Positions 50,480 through 59,167 of a DNA stretch of 64,000 bases are shown one piece after another. Each line of letters opens with the position of its first letter. Within the stretch, counting starts at the first letter, position 1. The DNA is from a bacterium (lineage in GTDB: Bacteria; UBP6; UBA1177; JAKLFG01): positions 196,090 through 260,089 of the forward strand of contig JAKLIW010000003.1 in assembly GCA_022709425.1 (NCBI GenBank), written 5' to 3'. The notes under the pieces were generated by a model. It was not told where the DNA came from, ran no database searches, and worked only from the letters and a program-made list of their open reading frames with translations. Made by a program: the position numbers and the translations under genes.

Positions 50480-52651
50480 TCACTCCTCTTCTTGCGGATC
50501 GGGAATAGTGCCCGGTACGATAATGAAGACATCGCGGGTGTCGAGGGTGAGTCCGGCGCCGATAACCAGTATCTTTGCCTTGAAAAGCCGCGCTTCGGGG
50601 TCTTTGTTATCATGGAAATCGTTTCTGAAGGTGACGTCGTAGGTGACTTTGGTGCCGGGATCGACCATCAGTTTGCCGCCTACCATCTGTGCGCCGCCCG
50701 CCGGATCGGCCACCGAGAAATCTATGGCCTTGATAAACTGGGTGGTGTCGATGCTGTAGGTGTTTGTTACCGATTCCTTGCCGGTGGTAAGCGCGAGAGC
50801 GACGGTGTTGGTCAGTTCGGTGACCGCCGATACTATCTGCGCCGACAGGTCGCCGCCGCTCGGCACGGTGCCGTCGGAATTGATCTTGTAGATGAAGGGA
50901 TCACCCGCCGTGTTCTCCGAACCGGTGCCGGTCGCCACCTGTTCGTAGTAGGTGTTCGGGCCGGTCGCGATATCGGCGGATGAGTCGATACCGATGAACT
51001 TCGCGTTCTTCGCGTTCATCGCCGTGATCGCCTGCGCCAGTGAATGGCCGGTGCCGATAGACCACGACCCATCGATCTTGCTATAGCCTGAATCGTTAAG
51101 AATGGCTGGCAGGTCGTACCCCTGGAATGGTTCGTCGGTGACCATCAGGAATATCGGCAGGGCATCATCGCGGAAGCAAACACCGCCATGGGTGCCGTTC
51201 GCGCAATCGGTAATGGCGGGGATCGCGATGTCATAATATGTCGCCTCCAGAGGCGACCCCGTTGTCAACACACGCTTCACCTGTGCGGTAAGTCCTGCGC
51301 CGGTCGCTACTTGGTACAAAGTCTCTTCTTGCGGTTCGTACCAGCCGATACTTGTGGTGGCGAGCGCATTCAAAGCGGTCTGCACATCATTTGACACATC
51401 GGTGACCCGCTGAGCCAACAGATAGGGAGTCGGCGCTTCCCACGTGGAGAAAGCGACCAGCCCGAAGTGGGTGTCGGGGATCTCGGCAACGATGTTGGTG
51501 ATGACCGATCCCATGTGGGTCTTCAGGTTTTCTATTTCTTCACTCATAGAAGCGGAAAGATCGATCATGATGATGACATCGGCGATGCCGACATCGGTGG
51601 TGAACTGAAGATCGTCGTTCTGCGCCGGGTCCTGATAGGGAAGTACGACGTAGAAGTCTTCGGCCGGGATGGTGCTGGTCTTGTCTTTGGGGTTTGATCC
51701 ATAGGCGACCTCGGCCATATCGGAGACACCGTCGCCATCGGTATCGGCTTTCAGCGGATCGGTCGTCAATTCCCGTTCCTTCGTATCGGAAAGGCCGTCG
51801 TTATCGGAATCGGGATCCTTGAAATCGGGAAAGGTGTCGCCGTCGGTGTCGGCGGGATTTGCCGGGTCGGCGCCCGCTTCAATGCTGTCAAAGATATCGT
51901 CGCCGTCACAGTCGTCGTCCAGATAATTCTTTATGCCGTCGCCATCGACATCTCCGGGACCTTCCAGTATGTCGGGAATACCGTCGTTGTCAGATTCGGT
52001 ATCAAGAAAATCGGGGGTGCCGTCGGTGTCGGTATCTACCGGGTTGGCCGGATCGGCGCCAGACTCTTTGTCGTCGAAGATGCCGTCGTTGTCGCTGTCG
52101 GTATCGCGATAGTTCTTGGTGCCGTCACTGTCGGCATCGCCACAAGGTTGTTCGGGACATTCCTTGGCATCGGAGATACCGTCGCCATCGCTGTCTGTAT
52201 CTTTGTAGTCGGGTGTCGTGTCGCCGTCGGTATCTACGGTGATGCCGCCCGGCGCCTCGACGCTGTCGGGAATACCGTCGCCGTCGGTGTCGGTGTCAAG
52301 ATAGTCGGGCGTGCCATCGCCGTCGGTGTCGCCGGTCCCTTCCTTGGAATCGGGAATGCCGTCGCCGTCCGAGTCCAGTCCGTTGTCGACATCGGGCTGT
52401 GTCTCGTCGGTGTCGCCGGTGTCGGGCAGAGGGGTGTCGGTATCGGGAAGCGGGGCATCGTCCTTGAGCACGCCATCGTCTTTGGTCGGCAAACCGCCGT
52501 CGGTATCGGTCTTTCCGTTGTCGGAAACGATCCCGTCATCATCGGTATCGCCGGTGTTGTCGTCGTTTTCGCTACCGCCGTCGCCACATGAAATAAGGAA
52601 GAACCATAGCGGCAGGGTGATGAACAACATCCACAGAACATTTCTCTTCAT
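50480..52651 (-). CDS. VWA-domain lipoprotein with thrombospondin type 3-like calcium repeats
   Basis: 723 residues from the ATG at 52651, which has GGAGGTGGT just upstream. Lipobox FFLISC. An acidic stalk leads to about ten D-x-D-x-D-G-x-x-D repeats (SDGDGIPDSKEG, TDTDGDGIPDSVE, SDNDGLSDTKE), known calcium-binding type 3 repeats. A von Willebrand A domain follows with the MIDAS start IMIDLSASMSEEIE. Its C-terminal half shows FLMVTDEPFQGYD and GGDLSAQIVSAVTELTNTVA. Last part is beta-rich, ending PDPQEEE. Calcium-rigid stalk plus metal-dependent adhesion domain suggests surface adhesion. Convergent with the response regulator, 18 bp between stops, no terminator visible. Confidence 0.87.
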   Translation of the reverse strand: MKRNVLWMLFITLPLWFFLISCGDGGSENDDNTGDTDDDGIVSDNGKTDTDGGLPTKDDGVLKDDAPLPDTDTPLPDTGDTDETQPDVDNGLDSDGDGIPDSKEGTGDTDGDGTPDYLDTDTDGDGIPDSVEAPGGITVDTDGDTTPDYKDTDSDGDGISDAKECPEQPCGDADSDGTKNYRDTDSDNDGIFDDKESGADPANPVDTDTDGTPDFLDTESDNDGIPDILEGPGDVDGDGIKNYLDDDCDGDDIFDSIEAGADPANPADTDGDTFPDFKDPDSDNDGLSDTKERELTTDPLKADTDGDGVSDMAEVAYGSNPKDKTSTIPAEDFYVVLPYQDPAQNDDLQFTTDVGIADVIIMIDLSASMSEEIENLKTHMGSVITNIVAEIPDTHFGLVAFSTWEAPTPYLLAQRVTDVSNDVQTALNALATTSIGWYEPQEETLYQVATGAGLTAQVKRVLTTGSPLEATYYDIAIPAITDCANGTHGGVCFRDDALPIFLMVTDEPFQGYDLPAILNDSGYSKIDGSWSIGTGHSLAQAITAMNAKNAKFIGIDSSADIATGPNTYYEQVATGTGSENTAGDPFIYKINSDGTVPSGGDLSAQIVSAVTELTNTVALALTTGKESVTNTYSIDTTQFIKAIDFSVADPAGGAQMVGGKLMVDPGTKVTYDVTFRNDFHDNKDPEARLFKAKILVIGAGLTLDTRDVFIIVPGTIPDPQEEE

Positions 52652-52678
52652 GACCACCTCCGGTTTCAAGGACGACCC

Positions 52679-52706
52679 ATTGTAACAGATTATTTTATGA
52701 AATCAA
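52679..52706 (-). promoter_or_regulatory. Sigma-70-like promoter for the VWA lipoprotein
   Basis: On the minus strand TTGATT (52706-52701), 16 nt, TACAAT (52684-52679), about 27 nt before the start codon. Confidence 0.65.
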
Positions 52707-52721
52707 CCAGAGAAGAGCGAT

Positions 52722-53198
52722 TTATTCGCAGAAGCACTGATCCTGTCCGGCGTTTGAACTGTAGCCGCAACCGACCGCCGCGGCATAGCCGAGATCGACG
52801 CAGGCATCGGCGCACAGGGAGCGTTTCCAGAAACCGCCGTTACAGTGGTAGATGGCCGCCGTCCCGTCGCACGCCGTCGCTCCGTCGAGACAAAAAACCG
52901 CGTCGTCGTCCGAATTCGGGTCGCGGTCATAAAAAGTGACGGTGCTCGTCTCCTCCTCGAATACCCACACCACCACGGCGGGACTTACGGTGAAAAGCAG
53001 GGTTTTGTCGTCCAGAGAAACGACCTTGCTCTCGCCGGGGGCGAGCGTGAAGCCGGTCCATGTCTGACTGTTGGGCGCTATGGTCAGCGTGTAGGTCGAC
53101 TCGTTGACAAATGTTCCTTTGTACGGCACGTGGTTGATGTTCTCGCAGGCGCAGAACAGGAGCAATACGGCGGCGGCGAACATCGTACGGATCGACAT
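52722..53198 (-). CDS. Small cysteine-rich lipoprotein
   Basis: 158 residues; the minus-strand start has GGGAGGGTTCG upstream. Signal with lipobox region LLLFCAC. A beta-rich central part (YTLTIAPNSQTWTGFTLAPGES) is followed by eight cysteines in the last 55 residues (CLDGATACDGTAAIYHCNGGFWKRSLCADACVD and CGYSS...CFCE). The last pattern resembles cysteine-rich modules of the other lipoproteins. No family recognised. Confidence 0.75.
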   Translation of the reverse strand: MSIRTMFAAAVLLLFCACENINHVPYKGTFVNESTYTLTIAPNSQTWTGFTLAPGESKVVSLDDKTLLFTVSPAVVVWVFEEETSTVTFYDRDPNSDDDAVFCLDGATACDGTAAIYHCNGGFWKRSLCADACVDLGYAAAVGCGYSSNAGQDQCFCE

Positions 53199-53228
53199 CG
53201 AACCCTCCCGGTGGGTGGCAACGGGGTC

Positions 53229-53257
53229 ATCCTACCGTTTCTTTAGTAAAAAGGCAA
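53229..53257 (-). promoter_or_regulatory. Possible promoter for the small lipoprotein
   Basis: Minus strand TTGCCT (53257-53252), 17 nt, TAGGAT (53234-53229). Confidence 0.45.
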
Positions 53258-53280
53258 GAGGCAGCGGCTCAATTCCTTTT

Positions 53281-53362
53281 TGTAGGGGCGTTCCCACCGG
53301 GACGCCCGGATGTTTGAGACGGGGCAGAAACAATGCGGGCGTGCCGTTGGCGCGCCCCTACA
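53281..53362. mobile_element. 82-bp MITE-like element with perfect 10-bp terminal inverted repeats
   Basis: TGTAGGGGCG (53281-53290) and CGCCCCTACA (53353-53362) are perfect inverted repeats. The interior holds a further GGGCGTTCCC/GGGACGCCC near-palindrome. It lies in the only gap between recG and the small lipoprotein. A related TAGGGGCG palindrome stands at 19287. No coding capacity. Confidence 0.6.
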
Positions 53363-53371
53363 ATGAGGTGG

Positions 53372-55705
53372 CTATCCAATGCGAGCATTCTGATAGCGTT
53401 CTTTGAAAAACGAGTCGAAGATGCGGGCGACGAAGGCCCGCTCGGCGTCGGTGGCGTCGGGGTCGTTCAGGAAGCGCCGGGCCGCCTGCGACGCCTTCTG
53501 CACCTCGATGCCGTACTGCGCCGCGAGGAGGTAGTAGGGGTCGTTGCGGAAACCCGACTGCTCAAGCCCGGTCAGCGCCCCCGGCCCGCGCAGCCGCAGG
53601 TCGTATTCGGCTATCTTGAAGCCGTCGGCGGTCTGTTCCATGAAGGCGAGCCGTTCAACCGCCTTTTCGGTCACCTGTTCCCCGGCGATGAAGGCGGCGA
53701 AACTCTTTATCTTCCCGCGTCCCACCCGGCCCCGGAGTTGGTGCAGTTGGGCAAGGCCGAACCGTTCGGCGTTTTCGACGACGATGAAGGATGCGTCGGG
53801 GACATCGACCCCGACCTCGACCACGACCGTCGATATAAGCATCCGCGCCGACCCGTCGCGCAGCATCGTCAGGATGCGATCCTTCTCCTCACCCCTCATC
53901 CGCCCATGGAGCAGTTGCACTTTGTCGCCCAGAAGCGCCCTGAACTCTTCATAGACGGCGGTGACCGGGGCAAGGTCGCTCTTATCCGACTCTTCGACGA
54001 GCGGACAGATCCAGTAGCCCTTCTTCTCCTCGGCCGTCACGATGGATACGATATGCTCGACCACCTTGGGGCGGTTGCTGTAGGGGACAAAGCGGCTTTT
54101 TATCGGCAGGCGGCCCGGCGGCATCTCGTTGAGTACCGATATCTCGACCCCGCCGTAGAGGGTGAGGGCCAGAGAGCGCGGTATCGGCGTGGCGCTCACG
54201 ACCAGCACATCGGGCTCCTGCGCCTTGCCCATCAGTTCCATCCGCTGGGAAACGCCGAAGCGGTGCTGTTCGTCGATGATGACAAGTCCGAGATCGGAGA
54301 GCGCGTCGAGATTTTCGTACAGGGCGTGGGTCCCGACGATGAGTTTCGCGTCGCGGAAACTTTCGAGCATCTCGCGCTTCTTTTTGCCGCTCTTCCCGCC
54401 GACGGCGAGCGCAGAAGCGACGCCGTTCGTGCATTTGGCGATGGTATCGTAGTGCTGGCGGGCCAGAATTTCAGTGGGGGCCATGATGACGGCGCGGTAG
54501 CCCGAAGAAATGACATCGAGCGCCGCGAGGAGCATCACCAGCGTCTTGCCGCTCCCCACATCGCCCTGCAGGAGCCGCATCATCGGCTCGGGCGAGGCGA
54601 GGTCGCGCCGTATCTCGGCCAGCACGCGCTTCTGGGCGACGGTGAGGGTGAAAGGGAGCGCCTGCTCCACGGCGCGCGCTTCGGCCGAATTGACCGCCAC
54701 GGTGCGCGGTTTACGCCGGTCGGCGCGGCGCCGCTCAAGGTGCGACCCGTACTGGAAGAAGAACATCTTGTCGAACGCGAGACGGCTGTGGTAGGGGGTG
54801 CGGGCCGATTCCATCTGCTCTTTGGGGAGGTCGGGCGAGGGGAAATGGACATTGAGGAGCGACAGGATGAGGTCGGGGAAGCCGTAGCGGCTCCGGATGG
54901 CGGGCGGCAGCCAGTCGCCCGAGAATTTCATGAGCCGCAGCGCCGCCTCGCGCATCGCCCGCAGGAGGAACAGCCGCGAGACGCCCGGTATCTTGCGGTA
55001 GAGCGGTACGATGCCCGAAAGGAGTTCCTTCCATATCTCGTCGTAGCGGAAGATGTCGGGGTTGGTGAAGGAGGGGAGCATCGTCCGCTGGCTCACCTCG
55101 CCCGAGACGATGACCTCGCTCCCTTCCGGGAACTGTGCGGCGTAGCCCTGTCCCACCTTGCCGAAGAAACTGACCGGCGTCTTTTTGCCGCCGACGGCGA
55201 GTTCCATCGTCCACGGCGCGTTGGATTTCCACGCCCGTTTCCAGCCGCTCACCGTGCCGGTCACCGTGGCGATGTCGCCGGGGGCGATCCCGTGGAGCGT
55301 CGGGGCGAGGATACGCGTCTCGTAGCGCTCCGGCAGCGTTTCGACGAGGAGGTTGAAGACGGCGCCGCCGATCTCCTTCTTTATCTTGCGCAACTGGGTA
55401 TGCGACAGCGGGATGACCGATTCGATGTCCTGCCCGAGGAACGACGCCAGTTTCTCCCCCTCGGCGATGAAGTAGGCGGGATCGCCGGAAAGCAGACGAC
55501 TCACCAGCGGGAAGAGGGCGAGTATCGATGCGTCGCGGAGCGATCCGGCCCACGGCGGGAGACTGCCCCGCAGGTCGCCGCGCACCAGACGAGTTTCTCC
55601 CTTCAGAATAAAGGCTATTTCACGCGGTGTGATGCGATTGGCCTGTGCGTAGGCGAGTATCTCCCCGGCGGGAAGATCAGATGAACGTAACAGTGACGAT
55701 CTCAT
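53372..55705 (-). CDS. recG: ATP-dependent DNA helicase RecG
   Basis: 777 residues. Reverses stalled replication forks and branch-migrates recombination intermediates. An OB-type wedge domain (TVTGTVSGWKRAWKSN ... SEVIVSGEVSQ) is followed by the helicase motifs. These are LLQGDVGSGKT (I), APTEILARQHY (Ia), DEQHRFGV (II, DEQH), VVSATPIPRSLALT (III), LLHGRMRGEEKD, LISTVVVEVGVDVPDA (V) and QLRGRVGRG (VI). The N-terminus overlaps the end of greA by 29 bp, so they are probably co-transcribed. Confidence 0.96.
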   Translation of the reverse strand: MRSSLLRSSDLPAGEILAYAQANRITPREIAFILKGETRLVRGDLRGSLPPWAGSLRDASILALFPLVSRLLSGDPAYFIAEGEKLASFLGQDIESVIPLSHTQLRKIKKEIGGAVFNLLVETLPERYETRILAPTLHGIAPGDIATVTGTVSGWKRAWKSNAPWTMELAVGGKKTPVSFFGKVGQGYAAQFPEGSEVIVSGEVSQRTMLPSFTNPDIFRYDEIWKELLSGIVPLYRKIPGVSRLFLLRAMREAALRLMKFSGDWLPPAIRSRYGFPDLILSLLNVHFPSPDLPKEQMESARTPYHSRLAFDKMFFFQYGSHLERRRADRRKPRTVAVNSAEARAVEQALPFTLTVAQKRVLAEIRRDLASPEPMMRLLQGDVGSGKTLVMLLAALDVISSGYRAVIMAPTEILARQHYDTIAKCTNGVASALAVGGKSGKKKREMLESFRDAKLIVGTHALYENLDALSDLGLVIIDEQHRFGVSQRMELMGKAQEPDVLVVSATPIPRSLALTLYGGVEISVLNEMPPGRLPIKSRFVPYSNRPKVVEHIVSIVTAEEKKGYWICPLVEESDKSDLAPVTAVYEEFRALLGDKVQLLHGRMRGEEKDRILTMLRDGSARMLISTVVVEVGVDVPDASFIVVENAERFGLAQLHQLRGRVGRGKIKSFAAFIAGEQVTEKAVERLAFMEQTADGFKIAEYDLRLRGPGALTGLEQSGFRNDPYYLLAAQYGIEVQKASQAARRFLNDPDATDAERAFVARIFDSFFKERYQNARIG

Positions 55706-56150
55706 AGGTACGTACGCCGGAGGGGGTCTGGACCTTCACTTCGTCGCCCGCCTCTTTGCCGATGAGCGCCGCGCCGATGGGCGATTGTACCGATATCTTC
55801 CCCTTGGCGAGGTCCGATTCTATCTCGCCGACGACCTGATAGGTTATCTCGTCCTCCTTTTCGGTGTCGAACAGCGTCACCGTAGCGCCGAAAAGGACCC
55901 GGTCGCCCTTCATTTTCTTCGGCTCTATCACTTCGGCGGTGGCCACGATCCCTTCCAGATGTTTGATGCGTCCCTCGATGAAGCCCTGCCGTTCTTTGGC
56001 GGCGTGGTATTCGGCGTTCTCCGACAGGTCACCGTGGAGGCGCGCTTCGGCTATCGCCTTGATGATGGCGGGGCGTTCTATCTTTTTCAGATGCTCCAGT
56101 TCCTTCTTTATCACCGCGAAACCGTTAGCCGTTATCGGATATGTCGCCAT
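55677..56150 (-). CDS. greA: Transcription elongation factor GreA
   Basis: 157 residues, standard length; GGGAGGTACCC precedes the minus-strand ATG. It rescues backtracked RNA polymerase. N-terminal coiled coil holds ARLHGDLSENAEYHAAKERQ with the tip acidic residues; C-terminal FKBP-like domain includes VLFGATVTLFD and SPIGAALIGKEAGDEV. The last 29 bp overlap the recG start. Confidence 0.96.
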   Translation of the reverse strand: MATYPITANGFAVIKKELEHLKKIERPAIIKAIAEARLHGDLSENAEYHAAKERQGFIEGRIKHLEGIVATAEVIEPKKMKGDRVLFGATVTLFDTEKEDEITYQVVGEIESDLAKGKISVQSPIGAALIGKEAGDEVKVQTPSGVRTYEIVTVTFI

Positions 56151-56177
56151 GGGTACCTCCCGAAAAGAAGACGGCGC

Positions 56178-56205
56178 ATCATAGCCGGGTGGGGCGAATA
56201 ATCAA
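56178..56205 (-). promoter_or_regulatory. Sigma-70-like promoter for greA-recG
   Basis: Minus strand TTGATT (56205-56200), 16 nt, TATGAT (56183-56178), about 27 nt before the greA start. Confidence 0.65.
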
Positions 56206-56286
56206 GAAAAGAAAAATACCACTTGATATCATTTAGGAAAAAAGTGAGGCGTGGTTAATGCTACGAATAAGATGTTCATCCTTTGG

Positions 56287-56370
56287 ACGCCCGGTCCCGG
56301 GCGTTACGAACTTTCTGTCCACCTCTCGTTCCTCCCTCCGGAGCACATCCCGAGGGAGGATCGTTTTTTT
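56287..56370 (+). terminator. Two hairpins in the greA/symporter gap, the second with a T run
   Basis: ACGCCCGG/CCGGGCGT (56287-56304) is a perfect 8-bp stem. CCTCCCTCCGG with CCGAGGGAGG (56331-56359) is followed by seven T (56364-56370) on the plus strand, the shape of an intrinsic terminator. Both flanking genes run on the minus strand, where the T run would precede the stem. It could therefore block antisense transcription or just be a repeat. Nothing else is visible in this 222-bp gap besides the greA promoter. Confidence 0.35.
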
Positions 56371-56372
56371 GA

Positions 56373-57791
56373 TCATTTGTCGGTGGAGCGGAGCGAGACC
56401 AGCCAGATGGCGGCGACGGCGAACACGAAACTGGTGAGCCGCGCGGTGATAAGACTATTGAGCACGGTGATCTCCGACCAGATGACGGTGGTGAGTGTGC
56501 CGGTGAGCATCCCGGCGATGATGCCGGGGCCGGTGGTCCGTTTCCACAGGAGGGTCAACAGGATCGCCGGACCGAACGACGAGCCGAGGCCCGACCACGC
56601 GTAGGAGACCATGGTGAATATCAGTTTGTCGGAATAGAGGGCGAGCAGAATGCCGGCGATACCCACTGAAAGGGTGATGAGGCGCGAGAAGGCGACCATC
56701 GCCTTGTCGGAAAGTTGGCGGTTCAGAGTTTTGCGGTAAAAATCCTCGATGATGGCCGACGATATGACCAGCAGTTGGCTATCGGCGGTCGACATCATTG
56801 CGGCGATGGCGCCCGATATGAGTATCCCCGCTACCCAGCCGGGAAAAAGTTCGGTCGCGAGCGACGGCATCGCTTTCTCGGGATCGGCATAGAAGCCCTG
56901 CCCGTGAAGGGCGAGCGCCGCCAGACCGATGACGATCGCGCCGGTGAAGGCGGGAACGGCCCACGCGAAGGCGATGCGGCGGCCGACCCGTATCTCGGCG
57001 GGGGTCCGTATCGCCATGAATTTGGTGAGAAGGTGCGGCTGGCCCATGTAGCCGAAGCCCCACGAGAGGCCGCCGATGACCACCGCGATCCCGGCCCAGC
57101 CCGCCTTGCCGGCGGTGAGACTGCCGACCGTTCCGGCGTTCGCCACCGCGTCGGAAAGGCAGAGCCCTTGCGCCTGTATCTCGTAGAGCGCCACGAGCGG
57201 CAGAATGACCAGCGTCGCGACCATCAGGAGTCCCTGAATGAGATCGGTCCAGACCACCGCCATGAAACCGCCCATCATCGTGTAGAGGACGATGATCGCC
57301 GCGCCGATGACGATGCCCCAGATATGGGGGATGTCGAAGGTGACATTGAGCACCTTGCCTGCGCCGTTCATCTGCGCCGCGAGGTAGAAGGTGAAAAAGA
57401 AGATGATGATAAGCATCGCCAGCGACCGGATCGGCCGGGCGTGTTCGCCGAACCGCGCCGCGAGGTATTCAGGCAGGGTGATGGCGTGATACCGTTCCGT
57501 TTCGATGCGTAGTCTCTCGGCGATGACATACCACGAGAACATGATGCCGGCCACACAGCCGACGGCGGTCCACACCTCGATGAGGCCGACCGCGAGCGCC
57601 GCGCCGGGAAGCCCGAGCAGGAGCCACGCCGATTCGCCGCTGGTCCGTTCCGAGAATGCGGTGAGCCACGGTCCCAGTTTGCGGCCGCCGATGTAATAGT
57701 CGCTGGTCGATTCGTTGAGCCGCCAGGTAACGATGCCGACTCCCAGCATCATGCAAAGATACAGAATAAAACCTACAAGCGTCGCCGTCAT
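56373..57791 (-). CDS. Sodium/solute symporter (SSS family, PutP-like)
   Basis: 472 residues from the ATG at 57791, 6 nt after GGGGG; a TTG at 57803 is less likely. About 13 membrane segments. Family signatures: DYYIGGRKLGPWLTAFSERTSGESAWLLLGLPG (first helices), TLPEYLAARFG, GWAGIAVVIGGLSWGFGYMGQPHLL and AAMMSTADSQLLVISS with the Na+-site Ser/Thr. Closest in pattern to proline symporters, but the substrate is unproven. It uses the sodium gradient that the methylmalonyl-CoA decarboxylase would make. Ends in RSTDK. Confidence 0.88.
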   Translation of the reverse strand: MTATLVGFILYLCMMLGVGIVTWRLNESTSDYYIGGRKLGPWLTAFSERTSGESAWLLLGLPGAALAVGLIEVWTAVGCVAGIMFSWYVIAERLRIETERYHAITLPEYLAARFGEHARPIRSLAMLIIIFFFTFYLAAQMNGAGKVLNVTFDIPHIWGIVIGAAIIVLYTMMGGFMAVVWTDLIQGLLMVATLVILPLVALYEIQAQGLCLSDAVANAGTVGSLTAGKAGWAGIAVVIGGLSWGFGYMGQPHLLTKFMAIRTPAEIRVGRRIAFAWAVPAFTGAIVIGLAALALHGQGFYADPEKAMPSLATELFPGWVAGILISGAIAAMMSTADSQLLVISSAIIEDFYRKTLNRQLSDKAMVAFSRLITLSVGIAGILLALYSDKLIFTMVSYAWSGLGSSFGPAILLTLLWKRTTGPGIIAGMLTGTLTTVIWSEITVLNSLITARLTSFVFAVAAIWLVSLRSTDK

Positions 57792-57819
57792 GAGAACCCC
57801 CAAGATGGTTTACAGGTGA

Positions 57820-57848
57820 AATTTAGGAAAAAAAGGGAAAAGAGTCAA
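57820..57848 (-). promoter_or_regulatory. Possible promoter for the symporter
   Basis: Minus strand TTGACT (57848-57843), 17 nt, TAAATT (57825-57820); the -35 overlaps the trmFO stop codon. Confidence 0.5.
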
Positions 57849-59167
57849 GGAAGGGAAAGAAAAGCCGCCGATCCGTTCCACCAGTCGCGGAACTGCCGGA
57901 TGCCGTCGGTGACATAGAAGAGCTTGCGGTCGCGCTTCATGAGCCGCGTCGGGTTCTCTATGACCGAGAAGTTGGCGTTGACCGGGGCGAAGTGGGGCGC
58001 CTTGGTGCGCAGTTTGCGGAGCAGTCCGCCGCTCATGGTCGCCACGGGAAGGAGCGGCACCTTTTTTTCTTCGAAGCGGGCAACAATGGTCAGTGCGGTA
58101 TACAGCCCCGAAAAGATCGATTCGCCGTAGCCTTCGATGCCCGAAAGCTGTCCCGCGACATAGGTGTCGGGGTGCTTGAGCAGGTTCCAACCGTCGGCGA
58201 GCAGTTCGGGGGCGTTGATGTAGGAATTGCGGTGGACCGAGCCGTAGCGGAGGAATTCGGCGTTCTCCAATCCCGGAAGCAGGCGGAAGACCTCACGCTG
58301 GGCATGATGCCGCATCCGCGTCTGACAGCCGACGATATTGAAGGCGCTCCGCTGGGCATTTTCGACGCGCAGTTGCATCACCGCGTGGGGACGTTTTCCT
58401 TCGACGAAGAACCCGACCGGGCGGAACGGCCCGAACGAAAGCGTTTCGCGGCCCCGTTCGGCCATCGTCTCTATCGGCATGCAGCGGTCGAAGAACTGCG
58501 GCTTCTCATGGTCGGCGTAGGGGAGTTTGTCGGCGGCGAGGAGCGCGTCGATGAAGCGGTCGTATTCGGGTTGGGTGAGTGCGCAGTTGAGGAAGTCGGG
58601 GAGCCCTTTGTTGTAGCGGTCGGCCCAGAAGAGTTTGGTCAGGTCGAGCCCCTCGGCGCTCACGATCGGAGCGATGGCGTCATAGAAATAATGGTTGTCG
58701 GCCGAAATGCTCGCCAGTAGCGACGGTCCCGTCAGCGGCCCGGTCGCGACGATGTAGAGATCGGCGGGGAACCGCTCGCGCAGTGCTTCGATGGAATCGA
58801 CAATGGTGTTTCGAATATAGGTGATGCCGGTTTCTGCGGCGATGAGACCGAGCGTCGCTTCGGAGAAACGGTTGCGGTCGACCGCCAGACTTTCGCCCGC
58901 CGGCACTTTTACCGAGTCGGCCACCTGCAAAAGAAGCGATCCGGCGACGCGGCATTCTTCCTTCAAAAGATAGCTCGGCGTCGCGTTCGATTCCGATTTG
59001 AGCGAATTGGAACAGACCAGTTCGGCGGGACCGTCGAGATGGTAGACCGCCGGCTCGATCTTTTCCGGTTTCGCTTCGACCAGAGTGACAGTTATGCCGC
59101 GCCGCGCAAGTTGAAGGGCGGCCTCACAGCCGGCCAGCCCGGCGCCGAGGATAGTGACCCGTTTCAC
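57845..59167 (-). CDS. trmFO: Methylenetetrahydrofolate-tRNA uracil-54 methyltransferase TrmFO
   Basis: 440 residues. Folate/FAD-dependent enzyme that makes ribothymidine 54 in tRNA. FAD fingerprint ILGAGLAGCEAALQLARRGI; LVCSNSLKSES, VPAGESLAVDR and MQLRVENAQRSAFNIVGCQT are family hallmarks. HRNSYINAPELL and GQLSGIEGYGES are FAD/active-site segments. The start codon directly adjoins the topA stop. It replaces the SAM-dependent TrmA type found in other bacteria. Confidence 0.96.
   Translation of the reverse strand: MKRVTILGAGLAGCEAALQLARRGITVTLVEAKPEKIEPAVYHLDGPAELVCSNSLKSESNATPSYLLKEECRVAGSLLLQVADSVKVPAGESLAVDRNRFSEATLGLIAAETGITYIRNTIVDSIEALRERFPADLYIVATGPLTGPSLLASISADNHYFYDAIAPIVSAEGLDLTKLFWADRYNKGLPDFLNCALTQPEYDRFIDALLAADKLPYADHEKPQFFDRCMPIETMAERGRETLSFGPFRPVGFFVEGKRPHAVMQLRVENAQRSAFNIVGCQTRMRHHAQREVFRLLPGLENAEFLRYGSVHRNSYINAPELLADGWNLLKHPDTYVAGQLSGIEGYGESIFSGLYTALTIVARFEEKKVPLLPVATMSGGLLRKLRTKAPHFAPVNANFSVIENPTRLMKRDRKLFYVTDGIRQFRDWWNGSAAFLSLP

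Noticed and set aside
53333..55684. Long open frame on the plus strand opposite recG
   Set aside because: It is the antisense shadow of recG, whose motifs are complete; the plus-strand protein is Arg/His/Glu-rich without recognisable domains and lacks a ribosome site.
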